DNA from: Azorinus chamasolen
Taxonomy: Eukaryota; Mollusca; Bivalvia; Cardiida; Solecurtidae
Direction: 5' to 3'
NCBI GenBank assembly: GCA_963576725.1
Contig: OY755240.1
Coordinates: 17,571,743-17,635,742 of the forward strand
Length of the DNA: 64,000 nt
Each line of letters opens with the position of its first letter. Position 1 is the first letter of the stretch. Below are positions 45,114 through 56,100 of the stretch, piece after piece. Position numbers and translations under genes: made by a program. A model generated the notes under the pieces. The model had not been told where the DNA came from. It saw only the letters and a program-made list of their open reading frames with translations, and searched no databases.

Positions 45114-45183
45114 TTGCAAAAAGGGCAGACCCAGATCAGGCGGTTCTATATGAGCCGTCTAACCAGAGTCTGCTCTGGTTGCA
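45114..45183. mobile_element. Family B hairpin, diverged
   Basis: AAGGGCAGACCCAGATCAGG, core GGTTCTATATGAGCC, right arm GTCTAACCAGAGTCTGCTCT. Confidence 0.72.
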
Positions 45184-45431
45184 TATGACATTATAATAGA
45201 CCTGAATTGGTAAGTAGCCATCTGCATTAAAGGTCTTATTTCTTCTTCACTACATTTCTGTTGAGAGTGGTTTCATGTATTATATCCAATGTTCCAGCAA
45301 AACGGGAAAAGTGTGACCAGTAATGTCAAATATTGCCTTATACGTCTGTTTAGCAAATTGTTTTACCTACTACATTTTCAAAATGCAAGCTATAACCAAT
45401 GTGTCTATAAAACTGCAACCAGGATGTCATG

Positions 45432-45498
45432 TCAAACAGCTTGGATCTAGATCAGACGCCCAGTTACTTGGCGTCTCATCTGGATCCAAACTGTTTGC
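45432..45498. mobile_element. Family D hairpin
   Basis: CAAACAGCTTGGATCTAGAT, CAGACGCCCAGTTACTTGGC, then GTCTCATCTGGATCCAAACT. Confidence 0.8.
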
Positions 45499-45584
45499 TT
45501 AGATTTTCAATCATCCGCCCATAACAGGCTACAGGTTAAAATACCTCTAAACTAGAATTTCAAGAAGAGTTTAGGTCTTATTTA

Positions 45585-45790
45585 CCCTTTGCACGCTAGC
45601 GGCAAAACTGTGATTATCTGTGCAAACAGTTTGGATCCAGATGAGACGCCACATAATGCGACGTCTGATCAGGATCCAAACTGTTTGTCATCTTGGCTAT
45701 AGGTTTGCAAATAAATGGCAGACATGTTATTTTAAGAGTTGAAGCATACGACAATTGTTGCAGACGAAAAATCACTTAGCGTGCAAAGAG
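45585..45790. mobile_element. Family D MITE, CCCTTTGCACGC end type, CATAATGCG core
   Basis: TTTA and TTAA flanks, ends CCCTTTGCACGCTAGCGG and GCGTGCAAAGAG. Arms as in family D, but the core is CGCCACATAATGCGACG. Confidence 0.85.
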
Positions 45791-46476
45791 TTAAACAAGT
45801 GACTGTTTAGTGACAATCGTGTAGACAGTTCTGTTAGGACCTCTCTGTATGACTTCCAATCTGCTTTAAGCTGCCACTTGTCTAAAACACCGGCACTGGT
45901 CCTGATCTTAACGTCCAGTTTAGATGTTTGTTTTTTGTCTGACAGTTTCTTGATATTCAAACATAATAGACCCAGACGAGACAGGTCTGGTAGGGGATTT
46001 CTGATCATGATTTCTTATGGAGTAGGCTACTACAGACCAGGTTCCGCCATGTGCCACAGTGTCTGCGTGTACGTGTCATTTGCAAATTTGTCTGATTAAT
46101 ATTAATCTAGGCATTAGTTCTATCTCTTTGGTAAAAAGTGTTCATTAATAATCAAATATTGCCAGAAAAATGTTGAAATATTTCATCCAAGACGGCTGAT
46201 TTAGTTTTGTGCGCATTTCAATCGCCTAAGTATATCAAACATTAGTAGATTTGGAAGTAACTTCAATATGTAATGTAATACTTCAACGATGGACACGTAG
46301 ATGGAATGTTACTCGAAAAGTTCAATCCTCCATCTCTAAATATAGGGCACTGTTTTTATAACTTAACAATCTCACTCCAGAAACAAACAACAAACAGCGG
46401 GACAGTGATAATATGTAACAAGACTGAATCTCTACAATTACAGAGCAACACATAAAGGTGAGTACTCAGATATTAA

Positions 46477-46718
46477 CACTTCGCTTGCTATTCACGCCAA
46501 TATACCTACCAGTAACTAGTGAAGACCCAGATGAGACAGCTCCTGCAGGAACTGTCTCATCAGGGTCTGCACTATTTACAAGTTGAATGTGCAACCAGTG
46601 CACACCACAGCAGTGATTGCACAGCGAAATACTTGTACACAGTGAAGATATATGTAATTATACAACAGGGCATGGGTAAAGAAGGAGCACTGTATTTTAA
46701 AATTCAGCATGCGAAGGG
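46477..46718. mobile_element. Family A hairpin MITE, 242 bp
   Basis: TTAA left, CTAA right. CACTTCGCTTGC and GCATGCGAAGGG ends, core GCTCCTGCAGGAAC. Confidence 0.9.
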
Positions 46719-47319
46719 CTAAGATCGTCCTTTTTTACAAAATCCCATGTTGTGACCACTCTTTAGAATAGTGATGCTACAGAGTAGAAACAAAATATGA
46801 TTTGGTGGAGAAAACAGAAGTTATTTTTTGAACACATGCTCACTCATGCATCTTATCTGGACCTCTTCCAATAGGAATGAAGGTGTTAAAATAGGCAACT
46901 AATGTAAGCCCTGAACGAATTGCTTTTTCATGAGCAATGTGATTTGGGTCTGCACAATTTGCTTTAGTTTCTCTGTCCGTGTACTTAGGACAATATGTGT
47001 ACATGTATAATTGAGTGTGATAATCGTTGATAGATGTGTGTATGTAATGAAGAATAAAGTGAGTAATTGTTTTACGTAGGAGTATTAGTCTGTTTTAACT
47101 CCGTCGTTGTTCTTTGTCGTCGGCAAAGTTTGTTGCAAACTTTGTTGCAGTTTTCATTTTGTAATTTTCTTCATTTTTGTTGAGAAAATACAGTTGAACT
47201 TCGATATGTCGAACCTTAAGGGACTATACAAATTAGTTCGAGTTATCCGAAATTATAATCTGACCAATTTATCCGATTTATGAGCTAACTGCATGTAATA
47301 TCTCAAGTCCACGGCTTAA

Positions 47320-47543
47320 CCCCCCTGTCCCTCATATTGACGACTTTTGACGACTCTGTTGAAGTCACTTTGTAAACCCTTTGTGATAAATAGAGCATTT
47401 GCTCCTATAGGAGCAAATGCTCTATTTATGACAATGGTTTCAAACTACAAAATTCTAAAATTTTCCTTTTCTCTAGTTAATGCTCCTTTTCGGTAGATTT
47501 ATTCTAAAAGGTTATGTCTAAAAATAGTCTATGATGTAATGGG
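47320..47543. mobile_element. Family C hairpin MITE inside a longer duplicated segment
   Basis: TTAA on both sides, core TTGCTCCTATAGGAGCAA. The flanks (CCGATTTATGAGCTAACT before, GGTCTAAAGTGATGCTGAAA after) recur around the copy at 50.71-50.91 kb. Confidence 0.88.
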
Positions 47544-47624
47544 TTAATACAGGTCTAAAGTGATGCTGAAAGTTCCTCTTCATTCAGTATTAAAAGATAT
47601 ATATAATATGCGAGAAGAGTTTGT

Positions 47625-47814
47625 CCCTTTCGCTGCCAAACTATGTCGTCTGCTACAAATTTTCATTCTTTAATTGTCTTCATTTTTGTTTTAAAAACAT
47701 AGTAACAGTAACAAACAGTTTTGATCCTGATGAGACGCCGAGTTACTCGGCGTCTCATCTGGATCCAAACTGTTTGCATAGGTAATCACAGATCCGGCAT
47801 TGTCAGCGAAACGG
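47625..47814. mobile_element. Family D hairpin MITE, inverted relative to 41.2 kb
   Basis: CCCTTTCGCTGCCAAACTAT left end, GGCATTGTCAGCGAAACGG then TTAA. Perfect dyad CGCCGAGTTACTCGGCG. Confidence 0.9.
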
Positions 47815-48364
47815 TTAAATAGCAAACGGTGCAGACCTAGATTAGATGAACCCTACAGAGTAAACATAATTACAACAGTTTCCAACATTCTAAGGTTTAT
47901 ATTAACAATTTAACGCATTTGCAAACACAGTAGACCCAGATCAAGCTCATTCTGTTTGTTCTGTTTGCTTATGTATTTACAGAACCTGTGCTAAGCAGCC
48001 ATTCATCCTATTTAATGTAGGAATCTTCAAAATCAGGCGGTTGCTAATGCAGGTGAAATAATTACAGAAAGATCCTATGACAGCTTAAGGCATATGGAGA
48101 CTGATCTGTGTTATTGGGCTGCGAAAGCAGCCCAACATTATACGGCTTTGAATTTTGCCCATGCGTTTCTGCGGTCCTGTGTTTCTATAAATGCCAATCT
48201 TTTTAATAAATATGGTTTACTGTGAGACAAGTTTTTATTTATATATATTCATTTATTTTATTTATTTTCATTCATATATTTTTATCAGCATATTTTGGTC
48301 GGGATAGTTTCAGTGAAATTACTAGTGAATTAGGTATAATTGATTAAAATCACATCCCCAAGCA

Positions 48365-48445
48365 TAGCTGTCAGCGAGGTCTAAGGGTTATAACGAAGGA
48401 CTAGGAAACGTGAGGTCGTGGGTTCGATACTCGGTGGAAGATAAA
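48365..48445 (+). repeat. tRNA-like SINE head
   Basis: AGCTGTCAGCGAGGTCTAAG resembles an A box and GGTTCGATACTC a B box 40 bp on. The acceptor stem does not pair, so I do not call a tRNA gene. Confidence 0.4.
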
Positions 48446-48449
48446 ATAT

Positions 48450-49035
48450 TTTTTTCTCTCATATTTTCTTAGCACCCTTAGTATACATGCTTTTGGTTTA
48501 AAATCATTTTGTACATTAAAATATAAGACCTTTGTTTGCATTTTGGCTTTGTTAAAGTTATTTAGCTGAAACCTTTTACTCGTGGTTTTGTTGACCGTTT
48601 TGCATATTTCACCATTGTGAATTTGAATTTGCTTCAACTTAAATGTATCTTATACTAACCTGTTCTTAATTTGGGGACAAAATAAATGAAAAAGTTAATG
48701 GGCATTGAGTCGACCTATCGGAATAATTTCATGTAGACTGTAAGTATGGGAGTTTATATGCCTTGTGAACATCACTTAATGTGACAATGGTTTCTAGGTC
48801 AGTGTGTTTCAGCAAATGAATAACATTGATCTGTGACGAAATGTGTATTATTGGTGTCAAACACAGTTATGATGCATCATGGCTCATTAAAACATTCCCC
48901 CGTTTCTTCTACATGTATTAATTCATACATAACAGTCATGTTTTCCCAATATTGCTCCCTCTTTTTCTTCTATCCTGCTTAAATACATGTTACGCAGCCA
49001 TTTTACGCTTGCGTAAAACCTTGTTTGTAGATAGA
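48450..49035. other. No gene seen
   Basis: AT-rich, random-looking open frames only. Confidence 0.4.
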
Positions 49036-49039
49036 ACTT

Positions 49040-49258
49040 ATACATTTCTCCTTCTTTACCCATGTCCTGTTGTATAATTACATATATCTCCACTGTATAC
49101 AAGTAGTTCGCTGTGCAATCACTGCTGTGGAGTGTACTGGTTGCACAATCAACTTGCAAATAGTGCAGACCCTGATGAGACAGCTCCTGCAGGAGCTGTC
49201 TCATCTCGGTCTTCACTATTTATAGGTACGTATATTGACATGAATAGCAAGCGAAGGG
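49040..49258. mobile_element. Family A MITE, left end truncated
   Basis: Starts at TATACATTTCTCCTTCTTTA, has the core CTCCTGCAGGAG and ends GCAAGCGAAGGG then TTAA. Confidence 0.88.
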
Positions 49259-49270
49259 TTAAATGAAATC

Positions 49271-49328
49271 TTAGTGGTTAAGAAGCGGAGGAGCGAACAA
49301 AGCGAGTGAGCCCCTTCTTAGCCACTAA
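49271..49328. repeat. Small hairpin
   Basis: TTAGTGGTTAAGAAGCGGAG and its near complement around GCGAACAAAGCGAGTGAGC. Confidence 0.65.
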
Positions 49329-49351
49329 GCTTTCCCTTAATATGTTCTAAC

Positions 49352-49560
49352 TTACTTAGAATATAACCTATATTTTGATTGGTCCAGCATAAATCGTTTC
49401 CATGGTTCTAGTGAATAAACTTCGCGTGCCTACATGATATGCGCGCCAATAGTAACGTCACGCGAGTTCGAAAGAACCAAACTTCTTAATGATTAAGTGT
49501 TGTATTTAATGAGGTGCAGTAGGCAGTTTGATTGGCTAAAAATGTAGGTTATATTCTAAT
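49352..49560. mobile_element. TIR element of about 205 bp
   Basis: TTAGAATATAACCTATATTT then TGATTGG at the left is inverted at the right (GATTGGCTAAAAATGTAGGT then TATATTCTAA). Interior has no ORF. Confidence 0.6.
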
Positions 49561-49561
49561 C

Positions 49562-50100
49562 CAAATATCTAGACATGTAAACGTGCAATGGTAGATAATG
49601 AAATGTTAAAATGAACTTTACAACTTTGCAAACCAAACTGTGCATTTGTCATTTCGTATTTGTACTTTTACGTTTTGCTATAGTTAAACTGTACTTTGTA
49701 AATATAAAAATTGACAATGTGATTCACAGTTTGATATCGAATTAATTTCTACTAGAAATATGATTAATTACGTCAGCAGATATGTTTCAGACACGTCCCC
49801 GGTTAACTTTGTACCGTTACGGCCGGACTTTATACACTGCCGACTCACTCCCTGCGAATAGCAAGTTACGCATACACTCTGACAAAAGTCGAATTACAAA
49901 ACCCGGAATACAAAACTACATGATTTCGCACTTCCTTATTTTTTATAAGGAGAAATTACGGACTTTTACAAAGTGAAATGGGCGGGCTCGTCTCGTTTCC
50001 ATTTTTGAAGACATAACGTCAAACTCTAAAAATAGACGAACTCTCGTGCTGTTCAGCAAAACGGAAGGAGTAGGTAGAAATGTAAACAAACATGACGGTG
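49562..50100. other. No gene recognised
   Basis: 49780-49976 is open on + but the peptide (MFQTRPRLTLYRYGRTLYTA) is not recognisable and has no splice sites. Confidence 0.35.
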
Positions 50101-50107
50101 TCTTTAA

Positions 50108-50321
50108 CCCTTTACTCCATAAGCATTTATGTGAGAAATAATGTCATCATGAATATTGATTAGATCAAGTTTTACAATGGTACATAGACACAGGCATTTT
50201 TCGGTCGTGGCAGAAACTGTAGGATCATATCATTTCATAATCAAACAGAGCAGACCCTGACCAGACTGCGTATATAGGATCCGTCTGATCTGGGTCTACT
50301 CTGTTGCCATATGTGTAAGGG
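50108..50321. mobile_element. Family B MITE, CCCTTTACTCCAT end type
   Basis: TTAA left flank, right flank decayed to TAAT. Arms CAAACAGAGCAGACCCTGAC and GTCTGATCTGGGTCTACTCT. Confidence 0.82.
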
Positions 50322-50510
50322 TAATCCTTTACCTCATGAAACCTCATGTAATAAATCTGCATAATAAATATTTGTTAGCGGAATAATTATAACAGTACAT
50401 GAACACATGATGTTTGGATTTTATAGAATCCGTTATAATTTCAGAAGCAAAAAAGAACAAACCCTGACACAGGGTGTTTGGATTTTATCGTATCCGTTAT
50501 AATGTCATAA

Positions 50511-50571
50511 GCAAACAGAGCAGACCCTGATCCGGAGCCATCTGACCTGGGTCTGCTTTGTTTGCAAAGGC
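50511..50571. mobile_element. Family B hairpin, core deleted
   Basis: GCAAACAGAGCAGACCCTGA, TCCGGAGCCATCTGACCTGG, GTCTGCTTTGTTTGC; the left half of the core is missing. Confidence 0.75.
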
Positions 50572-50712
50572 ATGCGACGGCATGAAGCGTTAATACTGAA
50601 GATATTGTCAAGTAATATAATCCGCTGCTTGAACCTTTGAAAACAACGCCAACAAACAAGAACCAATTTTTCCGATTTATAAGCTAACTAATATCTCAGG
50701 TCCACGGCATAA

Positions 50713-50913
50713 CCCATTCCCTCATATTGACGACTTTTGACGACTCTGTTGAAGTCACTTTGTGAAACCATTGTGATAAATAGAGCATTTGCTCCTATAG
50801 GAGCAAATGCTCTATTTATCACAATGGTTTCAAACTACACAATTCTAAAATTTTCCTTTTCGGTAGATTTATTCAAAGAGTTAAGATCTAAAAATAGTTT
50901 AAGAGGTAATGGG
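50713..50913. mobile_element. Family C hairpin MITE, 201 bp
   Basis: Perfect hairpin AAACCATTGTGATAAATAGA with core TTGCTCCTATAGGAGCAA. About 20 bp (the CTCTAGTTAATGCTC part) is missing from the right side. Flanks match those at 47.3 kb. Confidence 0.88.
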
Positions 50914-51038
50914 TTAATACCGGTCTAAAGTGATGCTGAAAGTTCCTCTTCATTCAGTATGAAAAGATATAATAAAACATATAATAAAACACCTCCAACA
51001 AACAAGAGCTTAGCAAGACAAAGACTTAGTCTCCTTAA

Positions 51039-51262
51039 CCCGTTACTCCATAAAATTAAATGCGCCTTTCTAACCTTTGCAAACAGAGTAGACTCAGATC
51101 AGGCGGCTCCTTTAGAAGCCGTCTCATCAGGGTCTGCTCTGTTTGCTTATGATACGTTTTATTCTGAAAATTTTGGCATAGCTATGTGCTATTATAACAT
51201 TTTAGTCTAATTAATAATCATGGTGTGATTATTGCTTACATTAATATTCATGGAGTAAAGGG
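51039..51262. mobile_element. Family B MITE, ACTCCAT end type
   Basis: TTAA left. Ends CCCGTTACTCCATAA and ATGGAGTAAAGGG. Core GGCTCCTTTAGAAGCC. Confidence 0.85.
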
Positions 51263-51269
51263 TTTTTAA

Positions 51270-51514
51270 CTTTTACTCCATGAATATGCATGTAAGAAAT
51301 AATTAAATCATAAATATTTATTAGATTAATATTATTAAATTTTACATATGTACACAGGATTAGATTAAAACTACATATGTACACAGGAAGTTTTGGCCAT
51401 AACAAAATCTGTAGAATTATGTCTACATGTATATACGGTTTCATAAGCAAACAGAGCAGATTTGGGTCTACTCTGTTTGCAAAGAAGATGCAAGTCGTAT
51501 TTATTAAGTAAAGG
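51270..51514. mobile_element. Family B MITE, hairpin collapsed
   Basis: TTAA then CTTTTACTCCATGAATATGC. At the hairpin, AAGCAAACAGAGCAGAT joins directly TTGGGTCTACTCTGTTTGC, so the core and one arm base are deleted. A 20-bp internal duplication (ACATATGTACACAGGA) precedes. Confidence 0.8.
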
Positions 51515-51703
51515 TTTAAGATGTTTGCAATGTTGAAAACTTAACCCTTTCGCTCATATAAACACTTTGTCACACATTTACAAACAGAGAAAACCGAGAT
51601 AAGATGCAACTACAAACTACAGGTGCCGCTACGAGTGAAAAGTGGCGTTACAAGGTCTAAACTATTTATAAAGAACGTTGGGGTGTATCATATTACTTAT
51701 TAA

Positions 51704-51945
51704 CCCTTCTCCTGCTGAATTTTAAAATACCTTTCTCCTTCTTTACCCATGCCCTGTTGCATAATTACATATATCTACACTGTGTACAAGTATTTCGCTG
51801 TGCAGTCACTGCTGTGGAGTGCACTGGTTGCACAATCAACTTGTAAATAGTACAGACCCTGATGAGACAGCTCCTGCAGGAACTGTCTCATCCGGGTCTT
51901 CACTATTTACTGGTAAGTATATTGACGCGAATAGCAAGCGAAGGG
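51704..51945. mobile_element. Family A hairpin MITE, 242 bp
   Basis: TTAA on both sides (51700-51703, 51946-51949), CCCTTCTCCTGC and GCAAGCGAAGGG ends. Core GCTCCTGCAGGAAC. Confidence 0.92.
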
Positions 51946-51949
51946 TTAA

Positions 51950-52888
51950 TAGTGGTAAGAAAACGGAATACATGTAGTTACATCTAAAGAGATTTTGTTA
52001 CTTTTGTACACGTATATTAATCACTTGCAGTTGCTCGACCCCACCAACCTACCACCGAGGCAGGGTTGAACTAGAGTCACGGTAAAAGGTCCTATAACGT
52101 GATATATGTTAAAACTCTGTTAGTTTTCTTGCTACTCTAGTTAATTAATTTAACTTTAACCCAAGTAAGTCAGCCGAACACGCTCAAAGTTTGGGCGGCA
52201 GTTTGGTACATATGGGCGTGTCATTTCAGATCGTTGACCTCCGTAACATTTACCTTATATGGAAGTCGAAAATTGCATACAGTTGTAAACCGAGACTTAC
52301 AACTGTAGACCTTCCATCCGAGAAAGTAGTAGACCAAAACACATTCGAACCGTCGCAACTTAACTTTGCTAACACTCGAAACTCGACGATATTTATACAA
52401 GTCGTGGTTTTATACTTCAAACATTGAGTTAATATTTGTCGAAAGAAAGGCATAGCCATGTTTTCCTCATTCGCTTTTACAATTTACATGAGTACAAATG
52501 TAAACCGCGAGAATGCATCTGTGCAAATGCAAGTGTACAATTAATTTTTTATGGTCCCGGTCGACATTTTACCGTCGAAAAGTTCATTTCAACATTTCAT
52601 TGTCTACGATTGCACGTTTACATGTCTGGAATTTCGGCACAGGTCATGCTCTATATTCTGCATTCCCTTTGACCCGCATTGAGCATATACATTATTACTC
52701 TTTGAATAATGTGTTAAAATACTTAACGGATTTCTCATACAAATTTATATCATTTGGATGTCTCTTTTCCTTAGTAAAAGACACGAGTCTGAACGTTTGA
52801 AATTAGGGTATTATTGTTTGATACTACTATGATTGTAATTTAATAATTACAATTTTGTAATAATTGCTTTACTTTTGTTGAATTTACA
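51950..52888. other. 5' region of the PAN/EB gene, no coding exon seen
   Basis: A small hairpin, ACAGTTGTAAACCGAGACTT then ACAACTGT, lies at 52278-52305. The acceptor at 52888-52889 (TTTTGTTGAATTTACAG) implies at least one untranslated exon upstream, which I could not place. Confidence 0.4.
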
Positions 52889-52891
52889 GAT

Positions 52892-53185
52892 ATGCAGCTG
52901 ATAATAGTATCATTTGCCACAGTTCTGATCAACATTATCTCGGCTGAACAGTGCATAAGTTCCTATCAGATACAGAACACTTGTCTGAGCACATATGGTT
53001 CGTTATTGACAATATCTCAAAATGTCCGATCGGTGTCCGAGTGTTCTAGTATATGTGGCAATCAGCCAAGCTGTTATTCGGCCGTCTTTGATCGAGTGGC
53101 AGCATCTTGCACGACAAACGCAAGGATACTTGCGAAAATGTCAACTGGCTGCAACCAGACAATAACCTATGTTCAGCTGAAAAGG
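52892..53185 (+). CDS. PAN/EB gene, coding exon 1
   Basis: Signal peptide plus cysteine-rich region; donor AGG|GTAAGA, phase 0. Confidence 0.75.
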
Positions 53186-56100
53186 GTAAGAGTCAGTTAA
53201 ATAAATAAGAGTATATATTTTCTTGGTGCAGGGACTAAATCTTGGTCCATGTTTATAAATTGTTTTAGTTGAGTCTGAAGCTTGAGAACAAACTCAGACT
53301 CAACTAAAAAGCCCTGATTCAAACACGGTTTGAGAAGCTAATGACTGACAGAGCTACAAATTGGGATACAAATCGTTATTTCTCTACCAAATCCTAGGTC
53401 CGTGCTTTATAAAGGCTCAAATCTGACCAATCAAAAGCTTGAGAAGGAACTTAGACTAAACTAAAAACGTTTTATAAGCATGGAACCTGTACTGTTTCCA
53501 CTCTTTAAAATTGTCTCGAAAAGACGCTTCTAAATTGTCGTCCAGTATAAGGTTTAGTGAAGAAACAAAGGCTCTAGTCTTGATAATGTTTAAATTTACG
53601 CGTTTTATCTGGAGCCCTAGGCTGGATGTCGAACAGTTTTGATTTTGATAAGATGTCTAGTTATTCTGTATGTCAGCTAGATCCTAGCTGTTTGCAAATT
53701 CGTGTCTGGTCATGAATCATTAGACCAGGGCTAATTAGTTTGATAGAGACTCGAGTTGTTTTGTTCGTTTGTTAACTAATTGAACGCGGGGAACGAGTGC
53801 ACTGTGATTTGCAATCAGCAAAGAACCAAATCAGAAGACTTAGAGCGGAACTCTTAAAAGTCTCTCACAAATAATACCATTTCATACAAAAGTAACTATA
53901 TCCTTAACTCAATAAAAGACATTCTCTCTCCTAGCCTATTTTAGATCCAACCTCTTTGGATAAATTTACCGAAAAGGAGCATTAACTAGAGAAAAAGTGA
54001 AACATTGGAATTGTGTAGTGTTTAAACCATTGTGTAAAATAGAGCATTTGCTCCTATGGAGCAATGCTCTATTTATCACAATGGTTTCCAAAAACTTCTT
54101 CTACAGAGGTGTGTAAATGCGTCAGTTTGAGGAAATCAGTTAAACAGTGATTGCAATTGCAGCAATTGAAGAGTTTAACATGAGTTTGGAGAAGTACTGT
54201 GGTATGTGTAACTCTCATATCTTTGGTTTTCCAGAGCACCTGTAGAGCAGCTGTGTCCGAAAACTGTCTTGAAATTGCTGACTGTTCAACATTTAATCCC
54301 ATCTGTTATGACCTGGCCTGTAAATGCCAACATGGATATGCCTTCGATCCCAACACGAGAAATTGTACTACCTGTAAGTACGTCGAAGTATAATAAGAAA
54401 CACACAAAACAACCATTATTTCTTGTATCTTAAATATTTATATATATATAAAACAGATTGTTACCATTTTGTTTATCTTATTTAAGTTTTATCTTTTGAA
54501 AACCAAACTTAATAAGTTTGAATGATATGAAATAGAAATAATCTCCAATGCGTTATTAACATGGATATTGTAAAAGAGTATATCCAAGTGTATGAAATAT
54601 TGTTAAAATATTTTGCCAGTGAGATAGGATAATGCTCCTTTCATGACCCTCTCACATAAGACGTTGCAATTCATAGAGCTGCATAGTTGGTGGTTCAACC
54701 CTTTCCCCGTTCTACATTTATTCAAAATTGCAATACAGAATAGAATATCCATGGACAAAATAGTTATAATGAAATATGGAAGGTGATACATTGTAGTCAT
54801 TTGAGAAAGGAAAGAAACAAATGCCATTAGCAAACAGAACAGACCCTGATCAGACCTACATGAGTCGTATGATCTGGGTCTACTCTGTTTGCAAATGCGT
54901 GAAAATGCGTTTATATGAGGGGACGGGTAAACTCTTTTCGTTAACTCCAAATCCGTGGTCATTTGGCAAAAATACATACACTGAATTTTTTGGTCAGAAT
55001 ATACTGGTCGAGCAAATTCCTTTTCAGTTTCTAATATTCCAAATTTACTTGACTTGTAAAAAACGTCACTTGTCTCAGAATTGTTTTAAATTGTACACAC
55101 AGAACACTCTATATAATCCTGCTACGGTGATAATGAGTTTCAACATTGGTCGCGAAAGCATGCATTTGGTGTGCATATACTTATATTTAGATCAGTTGTG
55201 CTCCTTGGCTGATACGAATGATAACAAAAACAATAACACAGGTCAGTTTTTAATATGACAGATTTATCCTTTAACGTGCAAGCTAAATCAATAATTTTGC
55301 TACCAATATAGATAGTGATTTGCATTGTTTTTGTTTTTTAAAAAACAAACATATTATGTATGTCTGCGTCTAAACAAATATTATTCCAAAGTGTCAAACC
55401 GTTTCATATGATATTAAAATGAAACTTGCTTCAACAGCTGATGGGCTTTCCTGTTTATCTGACAATGCATTTTGTGCGGAACAGTACATACAGGTATTTT
55501 GTCTCTGTGATTAATCGCAATACAGTAAAACCCCTCTAATGCGACCAGTAAAAAAGGCATAGTTGACAGTGGCAAAGACAGGTGATAGCTTAATGCTATA
55601 GGAGTTATCTGCATAACTTTCGACCTGCATTAAGCAACCGCAAGCGTATAAACACAGCCATGTTCGTTCATTAAGAGGTCGCATTAGAAGGGTCTTACTG
55701 TGCTCTGTTTGGATTTAACCCTTTATTATATACAGTACGTGGCCATATATATTTCATCAAAATGGCGACCAAGTTGAACGCAAAAATGAACCAGTTACTT
55801 TAAGGACTTCAATCATTAAAGTGTTTTAATTTATTAGCATAATAATTTGCATGGTTAATTTTTAGAATGTTTACTATAAGTATGACATTAGAAGTGACGT
55901 CATTTCTGACATTTCTGACGTAATCCTAGCGTTTGTAAACAATGGCCAGAAAGGGAAAAGAAATGACCCCTGAACAAAAAATGGTTGTTTTAAATCTACT
56001 TTCGGATGGTGTAAATCAAAGAAAGATCGGAGAAATAATGGGAATAAATCAGGGAACCGTGAGTAAATTTAAAAAACGATTTTTGATACGCGGTTCGATA

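Noticed and set aside
45772..46008. Minus-strand open frame with WQLKADWKSYREVLTELSTR
   Set aside because: It looks protein-like, but no splice sites, no start context and no family I recognise; half of the frame lies in a MITE end.
46519..46722. Similar short ORFs (QLLQELSHQGLHYLQV type) in many places
   Set aside because: They recur because they are translations of the family A MITE; no start or codon signal of their own.
48365..48445. A tRNA gene
   Set aside because: A- and B-box-like words are present, but the acceptor and anticodon stems do not pair.
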